The position numbers were made by a program, and so were the translations under genes. A stretch of DNA of 64,000 nucleotides, from NCBI GenBank assembly GCA_913060695.1, contig CAJXUA010000003.1, positions 186,001 through 250,000 of the forward strand. The letters run 5' to 3'. The first letter of the stretch is position 1; each line of letters opens with the position of its first letter. Below, one piece after another: positions 27,996 through 38,274 of the stretch. The DNA comes from an uncultured Gammaproteobacteria bacterium. Its GTDB lineage: Bacteria > Pseudomonadota > Gammaproteobacteria > Pseudomonadales > Pseudohongiellaceae. The notes beneath the pieces are model-generated. The model did no database searches. It was not told where the DNA came from and was given only the letters and a program-made list of their open reading frames with translations.

Positions 27996-28811
27996 TCAGA
28001 GCGCGTCTATTGCGCTGCGAATCTCGCCAATAACACCAACTGTTGCGACTAGTTGGGCACTCGAATAGCTCATATCTGCCTGCAAGTGGCCTATTTTGTC
28101 TACTATCGCGCTTCCTACTATAACACCGTCGCTTATAGCTGCCATGTTCCGCGCAGACTCTGCATCCTTAATGCCGAAGCCAACGATGATCGGCAGCTCG
28201 GTGAGAGTGCGCAAATGATCGATTTTCGCGCGGATCTCTCCTTTGTCGGAGATGACCGCACCTGTTACGCCCTTCAAGGAGACATAGTAGAGATAACCAC
28301 TAGTATGTTTAAAGATCGAATCTAGGCGTGCCTCGTTCGTGGTAGGCGCCACTAGGAATACAGTGTCCAAGCCCTTAGCGTGTGCGGCTGCGTAAAACTC
28401 TTCGCACTCAGCCGTGGGCAAATCAACGATTAGCAGGCCATCTGCACCGGCCGCGCTAACTTCGCTAGCAAAGGCCTCATAACCCATAGTCTCAATAGGG
28501 TTTAGGTATCCCATCAGCAGTATAGGCGTGTCTTTATCCTGTTGACGAAACTCTCGCACCATCGCGAAGATGTGCTTAAGAGTAGTGCCAGCGCGCAAAG
28601 CCCGCTCGGCGCCCAGCTGAATCACGGGGCCATCCGAGGACGGGTCACTAAAGGGCATGCCCAGCTCAATGATGTCCGCGCCATTAGCCACTAAGGCGTG
28701 CATGAGCGGTACCGTCAGTTCCAGACCGGGATCTCCCGCGACAATATAGGGAATCAGGACTTTCTTGCCCTGCGCTTGTTTAGACGCAATAGTCTCGCTT
28801 ATACGACTCAT
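27996..28811 (-). CDS. trpA: Tryptophan synthase alpha subunit
   Basis: 271 residues, TIM barrel. It splits indole-3-glycerol phosphate and passes indole to TrpB through a tunnel. Catalytic residues Glu49 (IIELGMPFSDP) and Asp60 (SSDGP) are present, as is the phosphate site GFGIKDAE. It starts 24 bases after trpB on the same strand. Confidence 0.97.
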   Translation of the reverse strand: MSRISETIASKQAQGKKVLIPYIVAGDPGLELTVPLMHALVANGADIIELGMPFSDPSSDGPVIQLGAERALRAGTTLKHIFAMVREFRQQDKDTPILLMGYLNPIETMGYEAFASEVSAAGADGLLIVDLPTAECEEFYAAAHAKGLDTVFLVAPTTNEARLDSIFKHTSGYLYYVSLKGVTGAVISDKGEIRAKIDHLRTLTELPIIVGFGIKDAESARNMAAISDGVIVGSAIVDKIGHLQADMSYSSAQLVATVGVIGEIRSAIDAL

Positions 28812-28835
28812 GAATTTCCAGCTCGCTACCCAGTG

Positions 28836-30089
28836 TTATATTTTAATGCCGTCGATTTCGGCGACGGTGTGGATGTCCTTATCGCCTCGGCCAGAAAGAT
28901 TGACGATGATAATCTGCTCCGGGGACATAGTGGCAGCCAGCTTGCCTGCATAGGCAATCGCGTGGCTGGACTCTAGAGCGGGAATAATCCCCTCCATGCG
29001 CGTGCAGTCACGGAACGCGGTCAGGGCTTCGGTATCGGTGGCATCCACGTAATGTACGCGCCCGATATCCTTCAGCCACGAATGCTCTGGCCCTACCCCG
29101 GGATAATCCAAGCCTGCTGAGACCGAGTGGGTCTCTAGAATCTGGCCTGCATCATCGCTCATCAAATAAGTTCGATTGCCGTGCAAGACGCCAGGGCGCC
29201 CAGCGCTAAGAGGCGCCGCGTGCCGGCCTGTCTCGACTCCATCGCCGCCGGCTTCTACGCCGTACATGGCCACATCGCTGTCACGCAGGAACGGATGGAA
29301 CAGGCCTATGGCATTGGAGCCTCCGCCTACACAGGCGACTAAGGCGTCGGGAAGACGGCCTAATTGCTCCAATGACTGGGCGCGGGCCTCGCGGCCGATG
29401 ACGGACTGGAAGTCACGCACCATGCGCGGATAAGGGCTAGGACCGGCAACGGTGCCGATGATGTAATAGGTATTGTCGACGTTCGTCGCCCAGTCTCGTA
29501 GCGCCTCGTTAAGAGCATCTTTAAGAGTGCGTGACCCAGACTCCACGGAGATTACATTGGCCCCGAGTAATTTCATGCGGAAGACATTCGCGGACTGTCG
29601 CTGAATGTCCTCTGCGCCCATATAGACGTCGCATTGCAGGCCTAGCCGCGCGGCAATAGTCGCACTCGCTACGCCGTGTTGACCGGCACCAGTCTCGGCG
29701 ATGATGCGGGGCTTGCCCATGAACTTCGCTAGTAAGGCTTGGCCGATCGTGTTGTTAATCTTGTGCGCACCGGTGTGGTTGAGGTCTTCGCGCTTGAGCA
29801 TGATCTTCGCGCCGCCATAATGCTTGGTGAGGCGCTCGGCGAAGTACAACGGAGAGGGTCTGCCAACATAGTGCTTGAGGTCATGGTCGAATTCGGCCCA
29901 GAACTTAGGGTCTTCCGCCATGCGAGTATAGACTTGGTCTAGTTCCTCGACGGCTGCTATGAGTGTCTCACCCACAAAGACACCACCATAGCGCCCGAAA
30001 TGGCCTTGCTTATCAGGACCGCTAAATTGGTCGTTTGGCTGCTCTGCTTCGCGACTGCCGAGCTCGTTCACGCGATTCAATTCAGACAC
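28836..30089 (-). CDS. trpB: Tryptophan synthase beta subunit
   Basis: 417 residues. PLP enzyme condensing indole with serine to tryptophan. The PLP lysine is Lys110 in [17 protein letters not shown] binds the PLP phosphate; [12 protein letters not shown] is the communication loop. An N-terminal extension of about 25 polar residues precedes [15 protein letters not shown], longer than in E. coli but common in relatives. It overlaps trpF by 8 bases. Confidence 0.97.
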   Translation of the reverse strand: MSELNRVNELGSREAEQPNDQFSGPDKQGHFGRYGGVFVGETLIAAVEELDQVYTRMAEDPKFWAEFDHDLKHYVGRPSPLYFAERLTKHYGGAKIMLKREDLNHTGAHKINNTIGQALLAKFMGKPRIIAETGAGQHGVASATIAARLGLQCDVYMGAEDIQRQSANVFRMKLLGANVISVESGSRTLKDALNEALRDWATNVDNTYYIIGTVAGPSPYPRMVRDFQSVIGREARAQSLEQLGRLPDALVACVGGGSNAIGLFHPFLRDSDVAMYGVEAGGDGVETGRHAAPLSAGRPGVLHGNRTYLMSDDAGQILETHSVSAGLDYPGVGPEHSWLKDIGRVHYVDATDTEALTAFRDCTRMEGIIPALESSHAIAYAGKLAATMSPEQIIIVNLSGRGDKDIHTVAEIDGIKI

Positions 30090-30711
30090 TATTCACCTCA
30101 TTAAGAAAAGCTTGCATGCGCTCGGAGCTCTTGCGACCCGGCGCGGACTCTACCCCACTACTTACGTCTACCGCGTAAGGCTGGACTTGCCTAATCGCTG
30201 CGGCCACATTCTGGGCGTCGAGTCCTCCCGCTAAAACAATACGCTGCTGCGTTGCGCCAACCGCTCGGGCGGCGACTTCCCAATCGAAACTCATCCCAGT
30301 ACCGCCCGCGGACCGCTTATCAAAACTGTCGAGGAGAATAGCGGAACTCGTTGTAAACCTTGATATTTCTCGCTCTATATCGAGACCTTCGCACACCCTG
30401 ATCGCCTTCATATAGGGCAAACCAAAGGAGGCGCAAAACTGGGGAGTCTCATCGCCATGAAATTGCAGGCAATCTAAGTGCAACTGTTTTAGGACGGTCT
30501 CGACTTGTGCCTCTGTTGGATTCACAAACAAGCCTACCGCACTGACGAAAGTAGGCAGAGCCTGGCGAATGGAGACAGCAGTCTCAATGCTCAGCGCACG
30601 CTTACTGCGCGGATAAAACACCAGACCTATCGCATCGGCGCCAAGGCTGCCGGCGACAATGGCTTCCTCAACATTGGTTAGTCCACAGATCTTAACTCGG
30701 GTTCGCAGCAT
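30082..30711 (-). CDS. trpF: Phosphoribosylanthranilate isomerase
   Basis: About 209 residues, TIM barrel. It isomerises phosphoribosylanthranilate in tryptophan synthesis. The N-terminal RVKICGLT holds the catalytic cysteine, and the catalytic aspartate is in [10 protein letters not shown] chose the ATG at 30711; a TTG at 30732 would add seven residues. It is a stand-alone trpF, not fused to trpC, followed directly by trpB (8-base overlap). The other trp genes (trpE, G, D, C) are not in the window, matching the split Pseudomonas pattern. No tryptophan-codon leader is seen upstream. Confidence 0.95.
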   Translation of the reverse strand: MLRTRVKICGLTNVEEAIVAGSLGADAIGLVFYPRSKRALSIETAVSIRQALPTFVSAVGLFVNPTEAQVETVLKQLHLDCLQFHGDETPQFCASFGLPYMKAIRVCEGLDIEREISRFTTSSAILLDSFDKRSAGGTGMSFDWEVAARAVGATQQRIVLAGGLDAQNVAAAIRQVQPYAVDVSSGVESAPGRKSSERMQAFLNEVNSV

Positions 30712-30768
30712 TGTTTTGACCGGCGCTTTCAAAAGGGAGCGATTCTAGCAAAAATTTCAGGGCTTTAC

Positions 30769-31590
30769 CTATGGAAAAGGCTGTAAAAATCCCGGCCCTA
30801 ATGCCCCCTGTTCGAGACCGGCACTCACAGGATAGTCGACTGCCACAAGATACAAACCGTGGGGGCTTGCGGTCATAGCCGCAGCGGCTCTATCGCGCCC
30901 TTCGAGCAATTGTCTTGCCCAGCTCGGGTCGCGCTTGCCGGCGCCTATCTCCAGCAGCGTTCCGGCGATGTTGCGCACCATATGCTGCAGGAAGGCATTC
31001 GCCTGAATATCCAAAACGATATAGCGATGATGTCGCAACACGCGCAGATGCATAACATTGCGAAAGGGTGTGCGAGATTGACAACCTGCGGCACGGAACG
31101 CGCTGAAATCGCGCTCGCCCAATAAGTGCTGCCCCGCCTCGTGCATCGCCTCGATATTCAGCTTCAAACGAGTATGAGTTAGGCGCTTCGCCATAATGGC
31201 AGACTCGACTTCACTATCATCGATCACATAGAGATAGCGACGTGACTGCGCCGTAAAGCGCGCATGAAAATCCGGAGCGACACTTCGGGCCCATGTAATT
31301 CGCACCGAGGGGGGTAATAAGCTATTGCTTCCGCGCACCCAAGCCTTGATGCCTCGGTCTACGGCGCAATCAAAATGGATAACCTGACCGGTGGCATGCA
31401 CGCCAGTATCGGTGCGCCCGGCGCAGACTAATTCGATGGGGTGATCGGCGATCTTGGCGAGCGCCCTCTCCACTGCACCTTGTACAGTTGGGAGCTGAGG
31501 GTCGCCCTGGCGTTGCCAGCCGTGAAACGCCGCACCGTCATACTCGACGCCTAGGGCGACACGACACGGCTTGTTGCTTTCGTTTGTCAA
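30769..31590 (-). CDS. truA: tRNA pseudouridine(38-40) synthase
   Basis: 273 residues. It makes pseudouridine in the anticodon arm of many tRNAs. The catalytic aspartate is Asp61 in CAGRTDTGVHA; FLQHMVRNIAGTLLEIG is the TruA C-terminal signature. The start is a TTG at 31590, six bases after an AAGAG ribosome site; there is no better in-frame ATG nearby. It lies 33 bases after fimV. Confidence 0.95.
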   Translation of the reverse strand: MTNESNKPCRVALGVEYDGAAFHGWQRQGDPQLPTVQGAVERALAKIADHPIELVCAGRTDTGVHATGQVIHFDCAVDRGIKAWVRGSNSLLPPSVRITWARSVAPDFHARFTAQSRRYLYVIDDSEVESAIMAKRLTHTRLKLNIEAMHEAGQHLLGERDFSAFRAAGCQSRTPFRNVMHLRVLRHHRYIVLDIQANAFLQHMVRNIAGTLLEIGAGKRDPSWARQLLEGRDRAAAAMTASPHGLYLVAVDYPVSAGLEQGALGPGFLQPFP

Positions 31591-31623
31591 ATCAAACTCT
31601 TACAGAAGATAATTAGGGCGAAT

Positions 31624-34600
31624 TTATAACTTGCTGAGCAATTCAGTAGCGTCTTTGATTTGCTCTTCATTGCCTTCCTTCTGCACTTCTTCGAGGATTT
31701 CACGAGCGCCGTCGTGATCGCCCATTTCGAAATACGCGCGAGCGAGATCGAGCTTAGTCGCCGCTTCGTCAGCGTCGGATAGGAAATCGAAATCGTCGTC
31801 ATCGGAGTCGTCATTCTCTCCTCCAGCGTCGTTCGCGGGCTCTATTGTGTCATCCACGAACTGCAAATCATCGAAGGGACTTTCCGCTTCAGGCTTTGGC
31901 TGAACTTCTGGCTGAGCGTCTGGCTCGAGCACCTCCACTTCCTCATCCACGGCAATATCGAAGCTGTTGTCGTCGAAAACAAAATCAGCCTCTTCTTCCT
32001 CGTCGTCATCAAGGAACTCAATCTCCGCATCTTCATCATCGACTTCGAACTCGATCTCAGGCACGTCGGCTTCTGCGACTACGCTTTCCTCGACTTCAAT
32101 ATCGGGTATTTCTATTTCCTCAACTTCCATCTCGGGCGCCGCGGCCTCTGCAACCGGGCTACTCCCAGCGTTCGTGTCTTCTTCGGTCTCGTCATCTATG
32201 ACTGCGAAATCGAAGTCCACTTCGTGCTCAGGGTCGGTTTCCACCTCAAGTACCGTCTCTTCGACTGCGGCTGCGCCTGTCTCTTGCTCAGGCTCATCGA
32301 TAGAAAACTCGAATTCGATGGCGTTATCGTCAGCTTCCAACTCAACAGGCTCTGTCTCTGCTGGCTCAGACTCTGCTGCGCTCTCCTCGATCTCGAAACT
32401 GATCGTTTCTTCGTCGTCATCGGAAAGATCAAACGCGGCATCCAGATCTGGACTGTCGTCTTCGGACTCGTCAAAGTCTTCAATAATTGCGCCCGGCTCT
32501 GGGGAAGCGAAGCTTATTTCGGCATCTTCGTCTTCATCCGCTTCTAGTGCCTGGGTGGCGCCCTCTTCGCTTGTAGTTGGCTCGTCTTCGTCAGGAGCAA
32601 ACTCGAAATCGATATCATCGTCTGCTTCGTCGTCGAAGCTAATCTCGATCTCATCCTCAGGCTTACCGGCCAAGACTTTACTATCATCAACTTCTGCACT
32701 GGCCTCTAGGTCCAGCGCCAGCTCCATATCATCAAGCTCATTGAGCTCTTCGAAGAAGTCTTCTTCACCCTCTTCCAATATCTCACTATCGGTCTCGCTG
32801 GCTAGCTGCGAGCGCAATGTCGCGATGCGCGCCTCGACATTGGGCTTGCCCATGTCGCGAATCTCAGTTTCCTGCAGCTTGAAGCCAACCGCGTCCTGCT
32901 TGGCGACAAACACCTCAAGGAGCTTCATACGCAGGTCTACACGATCAGGCTCTGCCACTATCGCATCACGCAGCTTCGCCTCAGCCTCGTCGAAGCGCTC
33001 ATAGGCGATAAGGGCTTCCACTTCCTCTAGCGTATCAACCGGCTCTTGAGTGTCAGCGGAAGTAGCCGCAGCTGCAGCCAACGCAGCAGTAGCTTGGCCA
33101 ACTCCGACCTCTGCCTGGGCTTGTTCTTCGTCTTCATCGTCAAAATTAATGTCGTCAGAGAGCGCCGCATCGGCCGAGCCGGCGATGTCTAGGATCTCGT
33201 CCATCTCTTCATCGGACAGGTCGGCGCTAATAGAGGAGTCGCCGTCAGGAATCTCTTTATCGTCCTCGGGCTGCTCGTTCGCGCTATCGTCGTCTGCACC
33301 CACTTCCATGCCGTCGATGCCAGCCAGTGCAGCTTGGTCTGCAGCGCGATTGCGGCGCAGTAGCACGAACACGAGCATCACTATGATCAGACCAATCAGC
33401 GCGATCAAGGCATAGGTGTTCGCAACCAAGGTGTCGAGAATTTGCTGAACTAGGGTTTTCTCCGGCGCCATCGTAATGACAGTTGGAGGATCCACAGGCT
33501 CAGGTTCTGCAGCGGCGGCCTCCTCAAGCGCTTGCTGGAGCTGCGCTAATTCGAGGTCACGTAGACGGATGATCTCTTGCGCAGAGTTTATCTGTTCTTC
33601 CAACAGACCAAGGCGGGCAGTTAGCTCGGCATTGACTCGCGCCGCACGATCGGCCTCTTCGCGTTGTACCGCGAGGGCATCCTCAAGACTGGCGATACGC
33701 GCATCGAGCTCTGCACTTTGCGCAGCGCTGGCGGACGAGGCGTCGCTTGGTTCGGCATTGTCTACGCTGACCACGCTCAACTCGCCTCGTGCCGGTGCTG
33801 CAGCGGCAGTGCTCTGGGGCTGAGCGGTCACTGGCTGTGCGGCTAAAGGCACGTTGCGGCGGTTATCGAACAGTTGATTCTGGCGAGCCACTTCACTCAT
33901 GGCCTCACGTGCACTGAGGGTGCGGATCTGCTCTAAAGTCGGCACTCGCAATACTTGACCGCGACGCACCATATTGATGTTGTCAGCGATGAAGGCCTCA
34001 CGATTCAGACTCTGCAGCGCCAGCATTGTCTGCTGTACGGAGACAGAGCTATCAGGGCGGATCTGTAGAGCGATATCCCACAGGGTGTCCTGAGTACCGA
34101 TGCTGATCGTCTCGCTGGTATTGGCATTACGTGGGGCGGCACTCGGTGCTGGAGCTGGCTCTGGGGCCGCAACTGGCACTGGGGGCTCGACCGCAGGCTC
34201 TTCGACTGGCGCCGGCGTTGCGACAACAACAGGTTCTTCAACCTCAGGCTCCGCAGGGGCAGCGAGGCGCGCCGGCGCAGTGGATCCAGAACTAGAAGAT
34301 TGAGCTGCAACTTGCTGATTTTGAGAAACTTGCTGGTCCGCAGCAATCGCTTGCACTGGCTGCTGAATTGGCGCAGCACTACCCGTAGCCGCAAAGGCAG
34401 GCAGGTCTAATAACAGCGTGTGTTCGCTGAGCAAACGACCGCTCGGCCAGCGCGTCTCAAGCACGAAACTCAGATAGGGTTCACGTACCGCTTCAAGGGT
34501 GCTGAGCTGAACAAAGGTATTGGCACCGCGAGACTGAACATTGAATTCGATAGAATTAAGAAAGGATTCACGCTCAATGGAGAAACGCGCGAAATCGCTC

Positions 34601-34785
34601 TCGTCAGCAATCTGCACACTGATTTGTTCAGGACGCACATCGCCGAGTTGCAGCAGCGCAATTTGAGCATTGAGGGGTTGGTTCAGGGCAGAATCGAGAA
34701 CGATCTCACCGAGCCCAAGGGCCTTAGCGTGAGCAGCAGCAAACAGCACTACCGAGGTGAACACCACCACGAGCTTTCTAACCAT
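31624..34785 (-). CDS. fimV: FimV/HubP-like polar landmark protein
   Basis: 1053 residues. Order: signal peptide (about 1-22), the FimV N-terminal domain (ALGLGEIVLDSALNQPLNA and following), a Pro/Ala/Glu linker, a LysM peptidoglycan-binding motif (near 225-285, DTLWDIALQIRP), a coiled coil (about 365-430), one membrane helix (about 450-470), then about 500 cytoplasmic residues dominated by Asp/Glu-rich imperfect repeats, a TPR-like stretch near 585-640, and the conserved C-terminal FimV motif (AATKLDLARAYFEMGDHDGA). In Pseudomonas it controls type IV pili and twitching; the Vibrio and Shewanella homologue HubP recruits ParA/MinD-family ATPases to the pole. It lies between asd and truA as in Pseudomonas. 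Confidence 0.95.
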   Translation of the reverse strand: MVRKLVVVFTSVVLFAAAHAKALGLGEIVLDSALNQPLNAQIALLQLGDVRPEQISVQIADESDFARFSIERESFLNSIEFNVQSRGANTFVQLSTLEAVREPYLSFVLETRWPSGRLLSEHTLLLDLPAFAATGSAAPIQQPVQAIAADQQVSQNQQVAAQSSSSGSTAPARLAAPAEPEVEEPVVVATPAPVEEPAVEPPVPVAAPEPAPAPSAAPRNANTSETISIGTQDTLWDIALQIRPDSSVSVQQTMLALQSLNREAFIADNINMVRRGQVLRVPTLEQIRTLSAREAMSEVARQNQLFDNRRNVPLAAQPVTAQPQSTAAAAPARGELSVVSVDNAEPSDASSASAAQSAELDARIASLEDALAVQREEADRAARVNAELTARLGLLEEQINSAQEIIRLRDLELAQLQQALEEAAAAEPEPVDPPTVITMAPEKTLVQQILDTLVANTYALIALIGLIIVMLVFVLLRRNRAADQAALAGIDGMEVGADDDSANEQPEDDKEIPDGDSSISADLSDEEMDEILDIAGSADAALSDDINFDDEDEEQAQAEVGVGQATAALAAAAATSADTQEPVDTLEEVEALIAYERFDEAEAKLRDAIVAEPDRVDLRMKLLEVFVAKQDAVGFKLQETEIRDMGKPNVEARIATLRSQLASETDSEILEEGEEDFFEELNELDDMELALDLEASAEVDDSKVLAGKPEDEIEISFDDEADDDIDFEFAPDEDEPTTSEEGATQALEADEDEDAEISFASPEPGAIIEDFDESEDDSPDLDAAFDLSDDDEETISFEIEESAAESEPAETEPVELEADDNAIEFEFSIDEPEQETGAAAVEETVLEVETDPEHEVDFDFAVIDDETEEDTNAGSSPVAEAAAPEMEVEEIEIPDIEVEESVVAEADVPEIEFEVDDEDAEIEFLDDDEEEEADFVFDDNSFDIAVDEEVEVLEPDAQPEVQPKPEAESPFDDLQFVDDTIEPANDAGGENDDSDDDDFDFLSDADEAATKLDLARAYFEMGDHDGAREILEEVQKEGNEEQIKDATELLSKL

Positions 34786-34854
34786 ATTCCATTCCTTCTT
34801 AATGGCTTAAACCGCTGTCATGCGCTGGCACGGGAAGGGCTTGATGTGGTTTCA

Positions 34855-34888
34855 CAAGAGTTTGCAGCCTTAACGCCACAAACTCTTG
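34855..34888 (-). terminator. Inverted repeat between asd and fimV
   Basis: CAAGAGTTTG (34855-34864) pairs perfectly with CAAACTCTTG (34879-34888). A second smaller repeat, AATACT...AGTATT, lies at 34892-34920, right at the asd stop. Read on the minus strand, both come after asd and before fimV. They may end or attenuate asd transcripts. No T-run follows. Confidence 0.5.
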
Positions 34889-34922
34889 CGAAATACTATT
34901 CAATTACGTGCGCAAGTATTCA

Positions 34923-35942
34923 TTATAAATAGTCTTTTATCAACACTTCGGCTATCTGCACAGAGTTCAATGCAGCACCTTTTCGCACGTTATCTGACAC
35001 AATCCACAAATTTAACCCATTAGGATGAGAAATATCTTCGCGAATTCGTCCGACAAAGACGCCATCCTTCCCTGCCGATTCGGTCACTGCAGTCGGATAT
35101 CCACCATCTTTGCGCTCATCCATAAGAACAACGCCAGGTGCATCGGCTAATAAGGCACGGACCTCTTCAACCGTAATATGGTCACGAGTCTCGATGTGGA
35201 CCGCCTCGGAATGAGAATAGAATACCGGTACGCGTACACAAGTAGGATTCACTTGAATGCTCTCGTCAGCGAAGATCTTCTTGGTCTCCCAGACCATTTT
35301 CATCTCTTCTTTGGTATAGCCATTTTCTAGAAACACGTCAATCTGTGGCAGAACATTGAAGGCGATCTGCTTTGGGTAGACGCTGGCAACAGGCGTACGC
35401 CCATTAAGCAGATCCGCAGTTTGCTTCGCCAACTCCTCGATCGCTTCCTTGCCAGTACCCGACACGGCTTGATAGGTAGCGACGTTGATGCGCTCTATGC
35501 CTACCTTGTCACGAATCGGCTTGAGCGCGACAAGCATCTGAATGGTCGAACAATTAGGGTTGGCTATGATGTTACGAGCCGTGTAGCCAGCGATTGCCTC
35601 TGGATTCACCTCTGGCACGACCAAAGGAATATCATCGTCGTAGCGGAAATGGGAGGTATTGTCGATGACGATACATCCTGCCTTACCGGCCTTCTCCGCA
35701 TACTCTGCGGAAATATTACCGCCCGCCGAGAACAGGCCAATCTGGACCTGACTGAAGTCGAAATCGGCTAGGTTCTGCACTGTCACTGGCTTACCGCGAA
35801 ACATGACTTTGGTGCCGGCTGAGCGCTCGCTGGCCAGCGGAAATAGCTGGCCCACGGGAAATTTGCGCTCTTCGAGAATACTGATCAGGGTTTCCCCGAC
35901 CGCTCCAGTTGCCCCAACCACTGCCACATTATAAGTCTTCAT
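34923..35942 (-). CDS. asd: Aspartate-semialdehyde dehydrogenase
   Basis: 339 residues. It reduces aspartyl phosphate to the semialdehyde with NADPH, the branch point to lysine, diaminopimelate, threonine and methionine. NADP-binding GATGAVGETL at residues 10-19; the catalytic cysteine is Cys131 in NPNCSTIQM; the histidine region SHSEAVHIET is present. It follows leuD by 77 bases; in Pseudomonas leuB sits between these two. Confidence 0.96.
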   Translation of the reverse strand: MKTYNVAVVGATGAVGETLISILEERKFPVGQLFPLASERSAGTKVMFRGKPVTVQNLADFDFSQVQIGLFSAGGNISAEYAEKAGKAGCIVIDNTSHFRYDDDIPLVVPEVNPEAIAGYTARNIIANPNCSTIQMLVALKPIRDKVGIERINVATYQAVSGTGKEAIEELAKQTADLLNGRTPVASVYPKQIAFNVLPQIDVFLENGYTKEEMKMVWETKKIFADESIQVNPTCVRVPVFYSHSEAVHIETRDHITVEEVRALLADAPGVVLMDERKDGGYPTAVTESAGKDGVFVGRIREDISHPNGLNLWIVSDNVRKGAALNSVQIAEVLIKDYL

Positions 35943-35956
35943 CGCTTCCTTCCTGT

Positions 35957-35971
35957 CTGCCCTGTGGGCAG
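35957..35971. other. Small perfect hairpin between leuD and asd
   Basis: CTGCCC (35957-35962) and GGGCAG (35966-35971) flank TGT, about 15 bases upstream of the asd start. It is in the gap where leuB would be expected. It might hinder or tune asd translation; no sequence of leuB is left around it. Confidence 0.45.
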
Positions 35972-36019
35972 TTTGATTCGTTCAATAAGTTTGCGAGACG
36001 CGTCGCGCCCCGCCTTAGC

Positions 36020-36667
36020 TCAACCCTGTACACCGAAATACCATGGTGAAGTGTTGCGCCAGTTTTGTTCGAATGCCTTGATCTTATCTGCATCCTGCAA
36101 GGTTAGGCCAATATCGTCCAAACCGTTTATCAAGCAATCTTTACGGAAGGCATCCACGTTGAATGGGATACGCTCGCCGTCTGACAATTCAATCTGCTGC
36201 GCCTCAAGGTCAGCGGTCAGGCTAAAGCCTTCTTGCGCCTCTACTTTCGCGAACAATCTATCGATAATTTCTTTATCTAAAACAATGGGTAATATTCCAT
36301 TCTTAAAGCAATTATTAAAGAAAATATCGGCATAACTAGGCGCAAGAATGATGCGAAAACCGTAGTCATCCAACGCCCAAGGCGCGTGCTCTCGGCTCGA
36401 ACCGCAACCGAAGTTCTCACGGGCCAGCAGCACCGATGCGCCCTTATAGCGCGGCTGATTCAATACGAAATCCGTATTCAAGGGACGCTGACTATTGTCG
36501 CGTCCCGGCTCACCCTTATCCATATAGCGGTGTTCGTCGAACAGGTTCACACCGAAGCCACTACGCTTAATCGATTTCAGGAACTGTTTAGGGATAATGA
36601 AATCGGTATCGACGTTGCTACGATCCAGAGGCATCACCAGCCCAGACTCTTTAGTAAATTTTCTCAT
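36020..36667 (-). CDS. leuD: 3-isopropylmalate dehydratase small subunit
   Basis: 215 residues, aconitase swivel domain. With LeuC it isomerises 2-isopropylmalate to 3-isopropylmalate for leucine synthesis. The signatures [19 protein letters not shown] and [19 protein letters not shown] are present. It lies 51 bases after leuC. Confidence 0.97.
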   Translation of the reverse strand: MRKFTKESGLVMPLDRSNVDTDFIIPKQFLKSIKRSGFGVNLFDEHRYMDKGEPGRDNSQRPLNTDFVLNQPRYKGASVLLARENFGCGSSREHAPWALDDYGFRIILAPSYADIFFNNCFKNGILPIVLDKEIIDRLFAKVEAQEGFSLTADLEAQQIELSDGERIPFNVDAFRKDCLINGLDDIGLTLQDADKIKAFEQNWRNTSPWYFGVQG

Positions 36668-36718
36668 AATTCACGCTCTTTATTCAGCATATTCAATTAG
36701 TTAAGCACGACTCTTAGA

Positions 36719-38155
36719 CTATCTATCCAAGGTCAATAGCATGTCCCGTACGTCAACGAAATGGCCGTTGATCGCCGCTGCTGCTGCCATAGCCGGACTC
36801 ACCAGGTGGGTACGCCCACCAAAGCCCTGCCGGCCTTCAAAATTGCGATTCGAGGTGGACGCACAATGCTTGCCCGCACCGAGTTGATCCGCGTTCATGG
36901 CCAAGCACATAGAACAGCCAGGCTCACGCCACTCAAGCCCTGCCTCGATGAAAATCTTGTCTAGGCCCTCTGCCTCTGCCTGCTTCTTCACCAGACCCGA
37001 GCCAGGGACAACCAGTGCCATCTCGATGGTAGAGGCAACCTTGTGCCCTTTCACCACGGCCGCAGCGGCGCGCAGATCCTCGATACGAGAGTTAGTGCAA
37101 GACCCGATAAAGATGCAGTCTAGCTTTATGTCCGTGATCTTCATGCCCGGGGTCAAACCCATGTACTTCAACGCCTGGCGCATATTGTCGCGGCGGCTTG
37201 GGCTGCTCTGCTGCTCCGGATCTGGAATCTCACCGGTAATCGGGGCCACCATCTCTGGGGAGGTTCCCCATGTGACCTGCGGAATGATCTCCGCTGCATC
37301 GATCACGACGACGCGATCGAACTGTGCCGTATCATCGCTGACCATCTCGCGCCATGCCGTGCAGGCCTTCTCCCACATCTCGCCCTTAGGAGCGAAGGGA
37401 CGGCCTTTGATGTAATCCAGAGTGGTCTGATCGACCGCGATCAGGCCAGCGCGTGCGCCCGCCTCGATAGCCATATTGCAGACCGTCATGCGCCCTTCGA
37501 TGCTCAGGGAGCGAATAGCCTCGCCTCCGAACTCGATGGTATAGCCCGTGCCACCGGCAGTGCCGATCTCACCGATGATGGCCAGTACGATGTCCTTCGC
37601 CGTAACGCCGGGGTTCAGGCGTCCGTCTACGCGAATCAGCATATTCTTCATCTTGGTCTGCATCAGACACTGCGTGGCCATCACGTGCTCGACCTCTGAG
37701 GTGCCGATACCGTGTGCCAAGGCCCCTAGTGCGCCATGAGTCGATGTATGGGAGTCGCCACAGACGATGGTCATGCCCGGCAGCGTAGCGCCCTGCTCTG
37801 GCCCTACGACGTGCACAATGCCCTGGCGCTCGTCATTCATGTCGAGCTCGAAAATACCGAACTCTCGGCAATTCTCGTCAAGTGTTGTCACCTGAATACG
37901 AGAGATTGGGTCGCGGATGCCTTCCAAGCCCTGGCGGCGCTCTTCACGCGTGGTCGGAATATTGTGATCCGGTGTCGCGAAATTAGCGTCTGCGCGCCAT
38001 GGTCGACGTCCCGCCAAACGCAGGCCCTCGAAGGCCTGTGGAGAGGTAACCTCATGAATCAACTGCCGATCGATATAGATCAGTGCAGTGCCATCTTCAC
38101 GCTGCGTCACTAGGTGAGAATCCCAAAGTTTGTCGTATAAAGTTTTGCCAGTCAT
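36719..38155 (-). CDS. leuC: 3-isopropylmalate dehydratase large subunit
   Basis: 478 residues, aconitase superfamily. The 4Fe-4S ligands are the cysteines in [10 protein letters not shown] and [23 protein letters not shown] is the substrate loop. An AGGG ribosome site lies seven bases before the ATG. A 20-codon open frame ends on the leuC start (ATGA), with no leucine codons. The gene follows aroC, from which a hairpin at the aroC stop separates it. Confidence 0.97.
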   Translation of the reverse strand: MTGKTLYDKLWDSHLVTQREDGTALIYIDRQLIHEVTSPQAFEGLRLAGRRPWRADANFATPDHNIPTTREERRQGLEGIRDPISRIQVTTLDENCREFGIFELDMNDERQGIVHVVGPEQGATLPGMTIVCGDSHTSTHGALGALAHGIGTSEVEHVMATQCLMQTKMKNMLIRVDGRLNPGVTAKDIVLAIIGEIGTAGGTGYTIEFGGEAIRSLSIEGRMTVCNMAIEAGARAGLIAVDQTTLDYIKGRPFAPKGEMWEKACTAWREMVSDDTAQFDRVVVIDAAEIIPQVTWGTSPEMVAPITGEIPDPEQQSSPSRRDNMRQALKYMGLTPGMKITDIKLDCIFIGSCTNSRIEDLRAAAAVVKGHKVASTIEMALVVPGSGLVKKQAEAEGLDKIFIEAGLEWREPGCSMCLAMNADQLGAGKHCASTSNRNFEGRQGFGGRTHLVSPAMAAAAAINGHFVDVRDMLLTLDR

Positions 38156-38255
38156 GTAAACACCCTAAAGCTGTCACGATTGAAGTAAGAGGAGGATACG
38201 CGCCCTCCACTCATAACCAAAATGAAACTATTTTATTCTTTATATAGAAATTAGT

Positions 38256-38274
38256 AATAGGCAAGACGCCTATT
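38256..38274 (-). terminator. Hairpin at the aroC stop codon
   Basis: GCCTATT and AATAGGC (38256-38262 and 38268-38274) pair over seven bases around a five-base loop; the aroC stop TAG is inside the stem. On the minus strand an AT-rich tract (ACTAATTTCT) follows. It probably ends aroC transcripts before leuC. Confidence 0.55.

Noticed and set aside
31967-33004. A 345-residue plus-strand open frame opposite fimV
   Set aside because: It is almost pure serine, the mirror of the Asp/Glu codons of fimV, with no domain or ribosome site.
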